Shown: positions 16,843-25,990, counted from the first letter of the stretch. The stretch: DNA of 64,000 bases from TMP-86 sp964247385 (GCA_964247385.1 CAXTUB010000005.1:113901-177900); one strand, 5' to 3'. Made by a program: numbers and translations. The notes: generated from the sequence alone by a model not told the origin.

Positions 16843-18054
16843 TCAGTCTCGCGCGCGCTGTACACGCGCGCCGCTCAACGTGCTGTCTGGATCGGGCAGC
16901 GCGAGCGAGGCGCCGCGGATGATGCCTCGAGCACCGAAGCGCCGGCGAATGGCATCCACCGCGGCGTCCTCGCGGCGCGGCTTTGCGATTTCAGCTGCGA
17001 ACAAATCCGGCTGCATCGCGGCGGCAAGCTGGGATACACCGACTCCCAGCAGCCGCACCGGCGAATGGGGCTCTTCCAGCCGCCACGCAAGCAACAATTC
17101 GCGCGCCACCCGGAACAGCCCATGCGTATCATCGATTGGCGTGCGTACGGCATGTTGGCGGGTCGATGTGAAGAAGTCCGCGCGGCGAATTTTTACGGTG
17201 ACGCACCGGGCTTGCAGCTGCGCGGCTCGCAGCCGCGAGGCCGTCCGGTCGCTGAGCGCCGCCAGCGCTGAGACCATCGCAGGCACAGCGGTGAGATCGA
17301 GCGCGAAGGTCTCCTCCGAGCTGATGGATTTTTCGTCCGCGTGCGCCACGACCGGACGATCATCGATGCCGGCGGCGCGCTCGCGCATGCGCACGCCCTC
17401 TCTGCCGAAGAGCTTCCACACCAGCGCATCGCTTGCGGTGCGCAAATCGGCAAAGGTCTGAACGCCCGCGGCTTGGACCCGCGGGAGGGTTTTTTGCCCG
17501 ATGCCGAGCAGGCGCCCGATGGGGAGTGGGTCGAGCACCGCGCAGGCATGGCCGGCATCGATGTGGCAAAAGCCATCGGGCTTGTTGAGATCGGACGCGA
17601 TTTTTGCAAGCAGCTTGTTGGCCGCCAATCCCACGGACGCAGTCAAGCCGGTCTCCTCCGAAATAGCCTGCTTGATTCGAACCGCCACACTTGAGGGAGT
17701 TCCGAGCAGCCGCGCCGTGCCAGTCAGGTCGAGAAACGCCTCATCGAGGGAGATGCCTTCGACCGCGGGCGTGAAGCGCCGGAACACAGTGAACACTCGC
17801 GAGGAGATTTCGCGGTACCGCGACATGCGCGGGCGAACGCAGACCGCGTGCGGGCACAGGCGCAGCGCCCGGCTCATCGGCATGGCCGAATGCACGCCGT
17901 AGGCCCGCACGGCATAACTCGCCGCGGCCACCACCCCACGCCCTCCCAGGCCGCCGACGATCAGCGGCGTACCGCGAAGCTCTGGACGATCCAATACCTC
18001 GACGGACGCGTAGAACGCGTCCATGTCGACGTGCAGAATCGCCCGCGCGGTCAC
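16843..18054 (-). CDS. dinB: DNA polymerase IV (Y family)
   Basis: 403 aa. HVDMDAFYASVE at the start supplies the first metal-binding Asp, and GISLDEAFLDLTG the second acidic pair (SLDEA). The little-finger domain (about 240-350) contains VTVKIRRADFFT. The protein carries out error-prone lesion-bypass synthesis. The C-terminus lacks a clear beta-clamp motif. The GTG start overlaps the stop of the DUF4399 gene as GTGA, so it depends on translation of that gene. No LexA box was seen directly upstream, fitting its position inside an operon. Confidence 0.94.
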   Translation of the reverse strand: MTARAILHVDMDAFYASVEVLDRPELRGTPLIVGGLGGRGVVAAASYAVRAYGVHSAMPMSRALRLCPHAVCVRPRMSRYREISSRVFTVFRRFTPAVEGISLDEAFLDLTGTARLLGTPSSVAVRIKQAISEETGLTASVGLAANKLLAKIASDLNKPDGFCHIDAGHACAVLDPLPIGRLLGIGQKTLPRVQAAGVQTFADLRTASDALVWKLFGREGVRMRERAAGIDDRPVVAHADEKSISSEETFALDLTAVPAMVSALAALSDRTASRLRAAQLQARCVTVKIRRADFFTSTRQHAVRTPIDDTHGLFRVARELLLAWRLEEPHSPVRLLGVGVSQLAAAMQPDLFAAEIAKPRREDAAVDAIRRRFGARGIIRGASLALPDPDSTLSGARVQRARD

Positions 18055-18569
18055 GGCACGACGTGAATCGTAATCTGCTTCGAAACCAGCGCCGGGTGCA
18101 CGGGCACGTGCGTGTAGTCGGCGAGCACGAGCTGCAAAGTATGTTCGCCCGGCTCGAGCTTCAACTCCGTTTCGGTCTGCCCCTTGCCGAAATGCAATAT
18201 CTTGTCGGTCATGGGCAAAGTCGCGTTCATGTTGATCTGACTCAAATCCGTATCCACCAACAAGTGGTGATGACCGGTATTGTCGAACTTGACGCCCGCC
18301 GGCGCGATGCCCGCGCCTTTCAAGCCAAATTGCACCGTCACCGGGCCATGCACCGTTGCGCCGTTGCGGGGCGCGATGAAGTAGAGCTCGGGCACCGCCG
18401 GCTTGGGCGCGGACTGCGGCTTCGCTGCTTGCGGCGCCGCCCCAGGTCGGGTTGCCGCGGACTGGTTTGTGGCGGGCTCGTCTGCCGCCTTCTGCATTGG
18501 CTGCGACTGGGCGGCTGGCGACGTCAATAACACGAGCAAGGCAGATCCGATGAATGAGTTACGACGCAT
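18051..18569 (-). CDS. DUF4399 domain periplasmic protein
   Basis: 172 aa. Signal peptide (FIGSALLVLLTSPAAQSQ), a low-complexity Ala/Pro/Gln segment, then a DUF4399 domain from about residue 60: YFIAPRNGATVHGPVTVQFG, the His cluster NTGHHHLLVDTD, and GEHTLQLVLADYTHVPV. The triple His suggests metal binding but the function of the family is not known. The start lies 11 bases inside the end of fadE and the stop overlaps dinB, so it is embedded in the operon. Confidence 0.85.
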   Translation of the reverse strand: MRRNSFIGSALLVLLTSPAAQSQPMQKAADEPATNQSAATRPGAAPQAAKPQSAPKPAVPELYFIAPRNGATVHGPVTVQFGLKGAGIAPAGVKFDNTGHHHLLVDTDLSQINMNATLPMTDKILHFGKGQTETELKLEPGEHTLQLVLADYTHVPVHPALVSKQITIHVVP

Positions 18570-21066
18570 GATGCGTTCCTCGCAGGCGTTGGTGGGTGTG
18601 CAATCTTACCGCCGCAGGCGCGTGCCCGGCATCGCTCGTTGAATCGCTCGTTGGGTGCGCCGGGCTGACGAGATCTTGCGGCGCGAAATCATCGACCTGA
18701 ATGATGCGCATGAGCTTGACATCGAAATCTCGCAAACAGCCGGCTTCCGCGTCCGAGATGATGCCGGCAGCCGCGGCTTGATCAATCTGCAACGCATAAT
18801 CCAGGGTGCGGATCTTGCCGGTCTTGATGCCTTCGTTGCGGATGCGCTTCTCGATGGGCTCGGCGCGCTCGGCCAAGAGCAACGCCTCTTGTAGCGCGCC
18901 CAACAGGCTTCCATCTTCTTGCGTCTGATAGATGTGAACGCTCATGCGTTCGCGCGTCGCAGTCGGGCTCATCACGAGTTGCGCAACGTCCCGTCCGAGT
19001 GAATCGCTCGGCGGCCGTGCCAGCTCGCCGCGCGGAAAAATACAAAGGCGCAAGAGATGCGCCAATGCGCGACTTGGAAAGTTCTGGATGAGCGCGATCA
19101 GCGTTTCCTGCAAGCGATGGGCAAGATAGCGGCAGGCCCATTCACGCAGCGCCGTTCCGTCCGCCGGCGACCCCTGGTTCTCATCATGCTTCAACACCAT
19201 GGACATGAGGTACAAATCAGAAAGCACATCGCCCAGCCGCGCGGACAACGCCTCCCGCCGCTTCAACGAGCCGCCGAGGCTCAGCATGGCGACATCGGCC
19301 GCGAATGCGAACGCCGCGCTGTAGCCGTCGATGATTCGTTGCCACGACGTAGTGCCGGGCCGCGACGGCCATCCCACGAAGCCTCGCACTGCGGCGCGCA
19401 CCCCATTGGAAATGAAAAAACCGATGTGCGAAAACAGCGCTTGATCGAATGCGTGGACCTTGCCTTCGCGCGCTGCCTCGATCTCGGCCAGGACATAAGG
19501 ATGGCAGCGGATGGCCCCTTGCCCGAAAATAATGAGGCTGCGGGTCAGAATGTTGGCGCCTTCGACCGTAATGGCGATGGGAACGCTTTGATAGCTGCGG
19601 CCCAGATAATTGTTGGGCCCGAGGCAGATGGCCTTGCCCCCGTGCAAGTCCATCGCGTCGTTGGCCACTTTGCGCGCAAGCTCGGTCAAGTGATATTTGA
19701 GTATGGCGGAGGGCACTGCCGGCTTCTCGCCCGCGTCGATGGCCGCCGCGGTCACGCTGCGCGCCGCATCCATGATGTACGCCTGGCCCGTCATGCGCGC
19801 CAGCACTTGCTCGATGCCTTCGAAGCGGCCGATGGGGGTGCCGAACTGCCGGCGTAGGCGCGCATATGCGCCGCTCGCAAATACACCTGCGAGCGCGCTG
19901 CCGGTGGCGCTCGAAGGAATTGAGATGCAGCGCCCCACGGATAACTGCTCGACCAGCATGCGCCAGCCTTGGCCGGCCATGGCAAAGCCGCCAATGATGG
20001 CGTCGAGCGGCACGAATACGTTTTCGCCGCGCACCGGCCCGTTCTGAAACGGAATATTCAGCGGGTAATGCCGCCGGCCCACGCTGATGCCCGGCAGGTC
20101 GCGCGAGATCAGCGCGCAGGTGATGCCGAGATCCTCACGCTCGCTCATCAGATGGTCCGGATCGAACAAGCGGAAAGCCAAGCCAATGACGGTCGCGACG
20201 GGCGCGAGCGTGATGTAACGTTTGGTGAAGTTCAGGTTGATGCCGATGATTTGCTCACCGCGCCACGCGCCCCTGCAAATCACGCCGGTGTCGGAAATCG
20301 AAGCGGCATCCGAGCCCGCTCGCGGTCCCGTCAGGGCAAAGCATGGAATTTCCTCACCACTCGCCAAGCGCGGCAGGTAATCGCTCTTCTGCTTTTCGGT
20401 GCCGTAATGCAGCAGGAGCTCGGCCGGCCCAAGCGAGTTTGGAACTGCGACGGTGGACGATGCGGTGGTCGAGCGGGAGGAAATCTTGGCGAGCACGCAT
20501 GAATGTGCGTAAGCGGAGAATTGCAGCCCGCCATAGCGTTTCGGAATGATCATGGCAAAGAAGCCGTGCTGCTTTAGATAAGCCCAGACTTCGGGCGGCA
20601 AGTCGCCGCGCACGTGGGTGATCTCCCAATCATCGAGCATGCGGCACAGCGTTTCACACGGCCCATCGAGAAATGCTTGCTCTTCGGCGCTCAAAACCGG
20701 CGCTGCGGATTGCATGAGCTTGTTCCAGTCGGGCTTGCCGCTGAACAGCTCGCCATCCCACCACACCGTGCCTGCCTCGAGCGCTTCACGTTCAGTGGCC
20801 GACATGGTCGGAAGGAGCGCTCGGTAGCGCCGCATCAATGGCGCGCTGAGCACGGCGCGGCGGAGCGGGGCAATGTTCAAAACGACGAGAACGGCCAGTG
20901 GCGCGCCCCAGACGCAAAGCCAAACCGCCTGCGGCTGCAAGAGCACCGCGTAGGCCAGATACAGCGCGAACGATGTCAGAGTGAACAGCGCGAGACTTGC
21001 GCGCCGGTAAGCACAGATCAGCGCGGTGCCGAGAAGCGCCGCAAAAAGGATTGCCGGGATCAGCAT
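18559..21066 (-). CDS. fadE: acyl-CoA dehydrogenase, FadE type
   Basis: 835 aa, matching the large gammaproteobacterial FadE (about 815). Two N-terminal hydrophobic helices (residues 1-65) should anchor it to the membrane. The dehydrogenase core follows: MIIPKRYGGLQFSAYAHS, FALTGPRAGSDAASI at the FAD/substrate loop, FTKRYITLAPVATVIGLAF, and the helical C-terminal half with MDLHGGKAICLGP. A DUF1974-like tail ends the protein. It performs the first oxidation of fatty-acyl-CoA beta-oxidation. Placed 27 bases after mdh, so oxidation and a TCA step may be co-expressed. Confidence 0.94.
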   Translation of the reverse strand: MLIPAILFAALLGTALICAYRRASLALFTLTSFALYLAYAVLLQPQAVWLCVWGAPLAVLVVLNIAPLRRAVLSAPLMRRYRALLPTMSATEREALEAGTVWWDGELFSGKPDWNKLMQSAAPVLSAEEQAFLDGPCETLCRMLDDWEITHVRGDLPPEVWAYLKQHGFFAMIIPKRYGGLQFSAYAHSCVLAKISSRSTTASSTVAVPNSLGPAELLLHYGTEKQKSDYLPRLASGEEIPCFALTGPRAGSDAASISDTGVICRGAWRGEQIIGINLNFTKRYITLAPVATVIGLAFRLFDPDHLMSEREDLGITCALISRDLPGISVGRRHYPLNIPFQNGPVRGENVFVPLDAIIGGFAMAGQGWRMLVEQLSVGRCISIPSSATGSALAGVFASGAYARLRRQFGTPIGRFEGIEQVLARMTGQAYIMDAARSVTAAAIDAGEKPAVPSAILKYHLTELARKVANDAMDLHGGKAICLGPNNYLGRSYQSVPIAITVEGANILTRSLIIFGQGAIRCHPYVLAEIEAAREGKVHAFDQALFSHIGFFISNGVRAAVRGFVGWPSRPGTTSWQRIIDGYSAAFAFAADVAMLSLGGSLKRREALSARLGDVLSDLYLMSMVLKHDENQGSPADGTALREWACRYLAHRLQETLIALIQNFPSRALAHLLRLCIFPRGELARPPSDSLGRDVAQLVMSPTATRERMSVHIYQTQEDGSLLGALQEALLLAERAEPIEKRIRNEGIKTGKIRTLDYALQIDQAAAAGIISDAEAGCLRDFDVKLMRIIQVDDFAPQDLVSPAHPTSDSTSDAGHAPAAVRLHTHQRLRGTHHAS

Positions 21067-21093
21067 TTCCGCCCCGACTGCCGGTAGACGGGC

Positions 21094-22068
21094 CTAGATG
21101 AGCTCTTGAACTCCATCGCGCTCCTCGCGCAATTCCGCATCGCTTGCATCCATCTTTCGCCGGCTGAACTCATCGATCGACAAGCCTTGCACGATGCGAT
21201 ATTCGCCGTTTTCGCAAGTGACTGGATAGGAATACATCACGCCTTCGGGAATCGCATAGCTGCCATCCGCGGGAATCGCCATGCTGACCCAGTCATCTGG
21301 GGCGGTGCCATTGAGCCACGTGCGGAAGTGGTCGATGGCGGCGGATGCCGCGGATGCCGCGGATGATGCGCCGCGCGCTTTGATGATGGCGGCGCCGCGC
21401 TGCTGCACGGTGGGAATGAAGGTGTCTCGAAACCAGGATACATCGACCAGATCGCTCGCCTTGCGTCCGCCAATCATCACTTGACTGATGTCCGGATACT
21501 GCGTCGAGGAATGATTTCCCCAAATCGTCATCCGGCGAATGTCGCGCACCGCCGATGAGGTCTTCTCGGCCAGCTGCGCAATGGCCCGGTTGTGGTCGAG
21601 CCGAGTCATGGCGGTGAAGTTCTTCGGTGCCAGTGAAGGCGCATTGCGCTGCGCGATGAGTGCATTGGTATTCGCAGGATTGCCGACCACGAGCACTCGC
21701 ACGCCGCGGCTTGCCACCGCATCGAGTGCCTTGCCTTGCGCGGAAAATATTTGCGCATTGGCAAGCAACAGATCCTTGCGCTCCATGCCGGGGCCGCGCG
21801 GCCGCGCGCCCACCAGAAACGCAATATCGCAGTCCTTGAAAGCCACTTTGGCATCGTCGGTCGCGCTTACGTGATGGAGTGCGGGGAATGCACAATCATT
21901 GATCTCCATCACGACGCCTTGCACCGCGCCGAGCGCCGCGGGCACTTCCAACAAACGCAGATTGACCGGGCGATCGGCCAATAATTCGCCGCGCGCCACG
22001 CGAAACGCAAGCGCGTAGCCAATGTTGCCGGCCGCGCCGGTGATCGTGATGTTCAGAGGTGGTTTCAT
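21094..22068 (-). CDS. mdh: malate dehydrogenase
   Basis: About 324 aa from the ATG at 22068 (MKPPLNITITGAAGNIGYAL); a TTG six codons upstream is less likely. The Rossmann glycine motif TGAAGNIGY, the VGARPRGPGMERKDLL substrate loop, VVGNPANTNALI, LDHNRA and the catalytic-His block IWGNHSSTQYPD mark the dimeric, NAD-type malate dehydrogenase. It interconverts malate and oxaloacetate in the TCA cycle. Near residue 245 a short 9-bp repeat encodes SSAASAASAA in a surface segment. First gene of the mdh-fadE run. Confidence 0.96.
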   Translation of the reverse strand: MKPPLNITITGAAGNIGYALAFRVARGELLADRPVNLRLLEVPAALGAVQGVVMEINDCAFPALHHVSATDDAKVAFKDCDIAFLVGARPRGPGMERKDLLLANAQIFSAQGKALDAVASRGVRVLVVGNPANTNALIAQRNAPSLAPKNFTAMTRLDHNRAIAQLAEKTSSAVRDIRRMTIWGNHSSTQYPDISQVMIGGRKASDLVDVSWFRDTFIPTVQQRGAAIIKARGASSAASAASAAIDHFRTWLNGTAPDDWVSMAIPADGSYAIPEGVMYSYPVTCENGEYRIVQGLSIDEFSRRKMDASDAELREERDGVQELI

Positions 22069-22129
22069 ATGCTCGACCGTCCGCAAAAAAAGCGGGGGGC
22101 ATCTTACCCGAGGCCGGCCTCAAGTGCGC
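22069..22129. other. intergenic gap with 12-bp palindrome and T-run hairpin
   Basis: Between the anti-sigma stop and the mdh start there is a perfect palindrome GAGGCCGGCCTC (22110-22121). On the minus strand it is followed by GGGTAAGATGCCCCCC and then CCGC-T7-GCGG. This could act as a weak terminator for the sigma/anti-sigma unit or as a regulatory dyad for mdh. The stems next to the T-run are only four pairs, so the call is tentative. Confidence 0.3.
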
Positions 22130-22747
22130 TTAACGGCCGGCCGGCGCGTCCTGTCTCACCTGCCGCTCCAGCTCGCGCCGCAGCTTCGCCGCTTCGCCCG
22201 TTCGACCGAGTGCCTCGAGCGCACGCACGCGCGCGCGCAGATCCGCCGCATCACGTTCGCCGTCCGTTGGCATTTCACCCGCAGCCGCGCCCGACTCGGG
22301 GCCGGCCGCATTGGCCTCGATTTGTGTCGGCCGAGAATGAGGCGGGTCCGTGGTGTAGAGCTGATGGTGACTCACGAGCGGCGCAACGGGCTCATTGCTC
22401 CACGCGGGGTGCCGCCGCGCCGGCACGGCCGGATGCCGTATGACGGGAGGCTCGCCGTTGCTTGCCGCATGAATGAATTGCCATGAATTCGAATCAACAC
22501 CGGGGCGCGAGACGTGATCGAGCTGATACCAGACCCCGACGGAAAAAATGGCGCAAGCCGCCGCTGCGCATGAAAGCGCCCAGCGCACGCGCCTCGGACG
22601 GGGCGTTATTTCGCCACCCGCGGTGCGCGATGCCGCAAGAATGGCCCGTTCCACCGAAGCCGGCGGCACCGGGTTGCCCAATTGCCGATACGTCCGCGAC
22701 AGCTTGCCGCTGCCTTGCAAGTAATCCTCCAGATCGTCGCGCGGCAC
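22130..22747 (-). CDS. putative anti-sigma factor (single-pass membrane protein)
   Basis: 205 aa, GTG start sharing one base with the stop of the upstream ECF sigma gene (TAGTG). Residues 1-50 are soluble and could bind sigma (LEDYLQGSGKLSRTYRQLG). One transmembrane helix follows (WALSCAAAACAIFSVGVWY), then a His/Pro-rich periplasmic part and a helical, charged end (LRARVRALEALGRTGEAAKL). No zinc-binding HxxxCxxC motif is present. The call rests on gene order and topology rather than on family resemblance. Confidence 0.6.
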   Translation of the reverse strand: MPRDDLEDYLQGSGKLSRTYRQLGNPVPPASVERAILAASRTAGGEITPRPRRVRWALSCAAAACAIFSVGVWYQLDHVSRPGVDSNSWQFIHAASNGEPPVIRHPAVPARRHPAWSNEPVAPLVSHHQLYTTDPPHSRPTQIEANAAGPESGAAAGEMPTDGERDAADLRARVRALEALGRTGEAAKLRRELERQVRQDAPAGR

Positions 22748-23394
22748 TACACGGCCTCCGCCATCGAAGGCTCTCGATCCTGGAGAGACGCTTTGAGCTT
22801 GCGAACCGCATAACGCAGCCGGCTTTTCGCTGTTTCCACTCCGACCTGCGTAACCTCCGCGATCTCGGCGAGATCCAGTCCCGACTCTTCGTGAAGTAGA
22901 AACACCTCGCGCTGTTCCGCGGGCAGCTGACTCAGCGCACGCTCGAATCGCAGGACACGCTCGTGATATTCGGCGATGCGATCCGGGCGCTGCTCTTCCG
23001 GAGCGCGGGCGGCATCGATCGCATCGCCCGCTTCCCGCTCGTGATCAAACGGGGCGGCGCGTACGCGGCGGTGATAATCAATGGCGCAATGATGAGCAAT
23101 ATGAAAAAGAAATGTGGCAAATTTCGCGCTTGGCCGATAGCGATCGCGCGCGGCGATGACGCGCATCCAAACCTCCTGAAAAATATCGGCAGCGGCACTG
23201 GGTTGGCCAACGTGCCGCATCAGATACCGAAACAAGCGTCCCTTGTTTCGTGCGTACAGCAAATCGAAAGCGCGGATCTCGCCGCCGGCGTAGCGCAGCA
23301 TGAGGGCGGCGTCATCGAATGGGCCCATGCGATGCAGAATACTGCGATTCTCGAAAGCAGTTGGGAGCAAAAATGCATTCGGGCCGGCGCTCAT
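22747..23394 (-). CDS. ECF RNA polymerase sigma factor
   Basis: About 215 aa. Region 2 is clear (FDLLYARNKGRLFRYLMRHV, ADIFQEVWMRVI, KFATFLFHIAHHCAIDYHRR), as is region 4 (LPAEQREVFLLHEESGLDLA, TAKSRLRYAVRKLK). It should direct RNA polymerase to a small regulon that usually includes its own promoter, held off by the coupled membrane protein. The start is uncertain: GTG at 23415, ATG at 23394 or ATG at 23328; region 2 needs only the last. The target promoter could not be identified by eye. Confidence 0.88.
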   Translation of the reverse strand: MSAGPNAFLLPTAFENRSILHRMGPFDDAALMLRYAGGEIRAFDLLYARNKGRLFRYLMRHVGQPSAAADIFQEVWMRVIAARDRYRPSAKFATFLFHIAHHCAIDYHRRVRAAPFDHEREAGDAIDAARAPEEQRPDRIAEYHERVLRFERALSQLPAEQREVFLLHEESGLDLAEIAEVTQVGVETAKSRLRYAVRKLKASLQDREPSMAEAV

Positions 23395-23507
23395 CAATTG
23401 GGTTTCCAGTAACACATCGGAAGAAGGCTCTAGCCAGGTCGAAAGATCCCGTTGCTTGAACGCGCCAAGCCTTAGCGAAGGGTCATCAGGTTTTTATATC
23501 AGTGCGC

Positions 23508-23536
23508 TTGCGTCATCTGGTGTTCTACTTTAGTAT
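23508..23536 (+). promoter_or_regulatory. sigma-70-like promoter
   Basis: TTGCGT (23508-23513) and TAGTAT (23531-23536) are separated by exactly 17 bases. Predicted transcription start is near 23543, about 40 bases before the ATG of the small membrane protein. This is one of the few places where the local sequence is AT-rich, and the best promoter match noticed in the window. Confidence 0.6.
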
Positions 23537-23583
23537 ATCACCACGTCACTAGCACGGTGCAGTGACCAACTGAGGAGACTTCA

Positions 23584-23778
23584 ATGACTTACGAGTTTAG
23601 CGCCAGGATCAAAGCGTTTACGCTTGCGTTCGCGGTCAATACCGTCTTGTTAGCTGCGGCTGGCTATCTGTTCGACGGTCGACTGCATACCCGTCATGTG
23701 GCCTTGATGGCACTTGATGCGAGCGGCGAGCGGAGTGCGGCTTGGAGTCGCGGCCTGAGCTTTTTGCTCCTGGGCTGA
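23584..23778 (+). CDS. small hydrophobic protein, first gene of a GntR/ABC unit
   Basis: 64 aa. The start is well supported: GAGGAG ends six bases before the ATG and a good promoter lies upstream. Residues 10-30 form one likely transmembrane helix (AFTLAFAVNTVLLAAAGYLF). The C-terminal part is polar and then ends LSFLLLG. Nothing identifies a family. Its place 19 bases ahead of a GntR/YtrA regulator and an ABC transporter suggests that it belongs to the same transcript, perhaps as a small partner of the transporter. That role is inference. Confidence 0.65.
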   Translation: MTYEFSARIKAFTLAFAVNTVLLAAAGYLFDGRLHTRHVALMALDASGERSAAWSRGLSFLLLG

Positions 23779-23797
23779 ATCGTACGCACGTTAGAGT

Positions 23798-24214
23798 ATG
23801 GATCCGCACTGGAACGATGATCAGCCGATATACCGGCAGCTGCGCGACCGCATGGTCGCGCTGATCCTCGAATGCGCGCTGCGCGAAGGCGATGCACTGC
23901 CGTCGGTCAGGAACGTGGCGGCGGAGTATCGGCTGAATCCTCTCACGGTTCTCAAGGCCTATCAGCAACTCGTTGACGAACACCTGGTCGAGAAACGGCG
24001 CGGGCGCGGCATGTTCGTGAGCGAAGGCGCGCGGCGGCAGCTGTTGGCGGGGGAGCGAGAGCGATTCTTGAATGACCAGTGGCCGCAGATTCTTGCGGTG
24101 ATTCAAAGACTCGGGTTCAGCGCCGAGGAATTGTTTGCACGCACTCCAGCGTCCACGCCGCTCACTCCGGCTTCAACCCCGTCCGTCTCCGCAACGCGCG
24201 ATGGTGACACATGA
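23798..24214 (+). CDS. GntR family transcriptional regulator, YtrA subfamily
   Basis: 138 aa. A winged helix-turn-helix fills residues ~10-75 (PIYRQLRDRMVALILECALREG, LPSVRNVAAEYRLNPLTVLKAYQQL, GRGMFVSEGA). Only a short helical tail follows, the YtrA layout with no large effector domain. Such regulators repress an adjacent ABC transporter operon and are relieved by cell-envelope or antibiotic stress. Here it is followed after 7 bases by the ATPase gene, so autoregulation of the unit is likely. The last 20 residues are a Thr/Ser/Pro repeat (TPASTPLTPASTPS). Confidence 0.9.
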   Translation: MDPHWNDDQPIYRQLRDRMVALILECALREGDALPSVRNVAAEYRLNPLTVLKAYQQLVDEHLVEKRRGRGMFVSEGARRQLLAGERERFLNDQWPQILAVIQRLGFSAEELFARTPASTPLTPASTPSVSATRDGDT

Positions 24215-24221
24215 GCTTCCT

Positions 24222-25088
24222 ATGACCGCACTCATCCACGCGAAAGATCTGCAGAAAAGTTTTGGCCGATTCAAGGCACTCGATGGGGTGAGCTTCGACA
24301 TCGAGCCCGGACGCATCGTGGGATTGATCGGGCCGAACGGCGCCGGCAAAACCACGCTCTTACGCGCGATTCTCGGGCTGACTTCATACCGCGGCGTGCT
24401 TCGAGTCTTCGGCCGGGACCCTTTCCGCTCGCGCACCGAGATTTTGCAGTACACCTGTTTCATCGCCGATGTGGCCGTGCTGCCGAACTGGTTGCGTGTC
24501 CAGCAAGCCATCGACTTCTGCGCCGGCATCCACCCCCGGTTCCGTCCCGCGCGTGCGCGCGAGCTGCTGGCGAAGACGCAGATTCATTTGTCCTCGCGTA
24601 TGCGCGAGCTCTCCAAGGGAATGAAGACTCAGGTTCATCTCGCACTGGCCATGGCGGTTGACGCGCAGCTCCTGGTGCTCGATGAGCCGACGCTAGGCCT
24701 CGATCTCCTCGCGCGCCGCGCATTTTATGATGCACTCCTCAATGACTACATGGATGCGACACGCACCATTCTCCTGACCACGCATCAAGTGGAGGAGGTC
24801 GAGAATCTGCTCACGCATGTCATGTTCATCGAGCGCGGACGCGTGGTGCTCGATGCGGCCGTGGAGCAGATTGCGGCGCGTTACGTCGCAGTCAGCGTCC
24901 CGCCCGATCGATTGGACACTGCGCTCGCCGCAAAGCCTTTTCACAGCAGGCCGCTCTTGGGTAAGACCGATCTGTACTTCGATCTGACCGCACGCGAGCG
25001 CCCGCCTCTCGAATCGTGGGGTGAGGTGCACGTACCGAGTGTGGCCGACTTGTTCGTCGCAAAAATGTCCAGGCAAGGTGATGCATGA
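24222..25088 (+). CDS. ABC transporter ATP-binding protein
   Basis: 288 aa from ATG 24222; an in-frame ATG at 24201 overlaps the regulator gene. Walker A is GPNGAGKTT and the signature is the variant LSKGMKTQ. Walker B is LLVLDEPTLGLD and the switch His lies in TTHQVEEVE. The signature lacks the usual GGQ, as in YtrB-type and other export ATPases. The C-terminal 80 residues form a separate domain. It pairs with the permease just downstream as an exporter of unknown substrate. Confidence 0.92.
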   Translation: MTALIHAKDLQKSFGRFKALDGVSFDIEPGRIVGLIGPNGAGKTTLLRAILGLTSYRGVLRVFGRDPFRSRTEILQYTCFIADVAVLPNWLRVQQAIDFCAGIHPRFRPARARELLAKTQIHLSSRMRELSKGMKTQVHLALAMAVDAQLLVLDEPTLGLDLLARRAFYDALLNDYMDATRTILLTTHQVEEVENLLTHVMFIERGRVVLDAAVEQIAARYVAVSVPPDRLDTALAAKPFHSRPLLGKTDLYFDLTARERPPLESWGEVHVPSVADLFVAKMSRQGDA

Positions 25089-25990
25089 AGACCTACGTGT
25101 GGCTGGTCAGGCGCGAGCTATGGGAGAACCGGGCGATGTGGCTCCTGCCCGCGGCCGTGGGGCTGGCGCTTTGGGTGCTTGCGTTGCTCGCGGGCGTCAA
25201 CTTGCATTCGGGAGATCTCGAGCCGGTTCAAGCGCACGGAAGTGCCGTCGCGCTGCTGGGATCGCTCGGCGTTGGTACGGTCTTCTTCGCCATCATGAGT
25301 GCATACGTCAGCTGGTATTTGCTCGACTGTTTGTATGCGGACCGGAAAGATCGGAGCGTGCTGTTCTGGAAGTCGCTTCCCATTTCCGACACCGCGACCG
25401 TCTTGTCCAAGCTCAGCATGGCGCTCTTCATCGTGCCGCTGATTTATTTGGCGGCCGCAGATCTCACCCTGCTGGTCGGCGCCTTGACGGTGGCATGGCG
25501 AACGCACGCGTCGTTGCAAGGATTTCTGTGGCAGCCCAGTGTCTGGTTGCAACTCCAGGGCTTATGGATCTACCTCGCCTTGACCACGGCGCTTTGGTTC
25601 TTGCCGATCTATGCGTGGGCCCTGCTCGTCTCGGCATGGGCGAAGCGCGCCGTCGCGCTGTGGGCCTTTCTCGTGCCGCTCGGCATTTGCTACGCGGAAT
25701 CCTCGGTGCTGGGCACCCACTATGTCGCTCAATGGCTCGCGTACCGCTTCGTGGGCTTTTCGCAAGCTGCGTTTAAGGATGGCGGTTGGACGGATTCGCT
25801 GCGCCAGTTGGAGAGCGGGCAAACGGCGCCCTCGCATGGCGCATGGGTTCATGACTTGCCGCAGTCGCTCTGGGGATCATTGGCGCCGCAGCAGTTCTTC
25901 ATGAGCGTTGCGTTGTGGCAGGGTGTCGCTCTCGGCGGCGCAATGCTCATTGGTGCGATTGCCTTGCGCCGTTTTCGCAGCGAAGCGTGA
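25085..25990 (+). CDS. ABC transporter permease
   Basis: 301 aa with about six transmembrane helices (AVGLALWVLALLAGV, SLGVGTVFFAIMSAYVSWYL, VPLIYLAAADLTLLVGAL, WIYLALTTALWFLPIYAWALL, WAFLVPLGICYA, ALGGAMLIGAIAL). The short cytosolic segment DRKDRSVLFWKSLPISD after the second helix is the coupling region typical of ABC-2 type permeases. The ATG overlaps the ATPase stop (ATGA) and its own stop overlaps the next gene (GTGA). It forms the membrane half of the transporter. Confidence 0.88.
   Translation: MKTYVWLVRRELWENRAMWLLPAAVGLALWVLALLAGVNLHSGDLEPVQAHGSAVALLGSLGVGTVFFAIMSAYVSWYLLDCLYADRKDRSVLFWKSLPISDTATVLSKLSMALFIVPLIYLAAADLTLLVGALTVAWRTHASLQGFLWQPSVWLQLQGLWIYLALTTALWFLPIYAWALLVSAWAKRAVALWAFLVPLGICYAESSVLGTHYVAQWLAYRFVGFSQAAFKDGGWTDSLRQLESGQTAPSHGAWVHDLPQSLWGSLAPQQFFMSVALWQGVALGGAMLIGAIALRRFRSEA

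Noticed and set aside
21346..21372. ggatgccgc repeats in mdh as a mobile or regulatory repeat
   Set aside because: Only three 9-base units, in frame, encoding an Ala/Ser surface stretch; more simply a small coding expansion.
22083..22108. CCGC-A7-GCGG as an intrinsic terminator
   Set aside because: The T-run lies in the loop of the small hairpin rather than after a stem, and adjacent stems are only four pairs.
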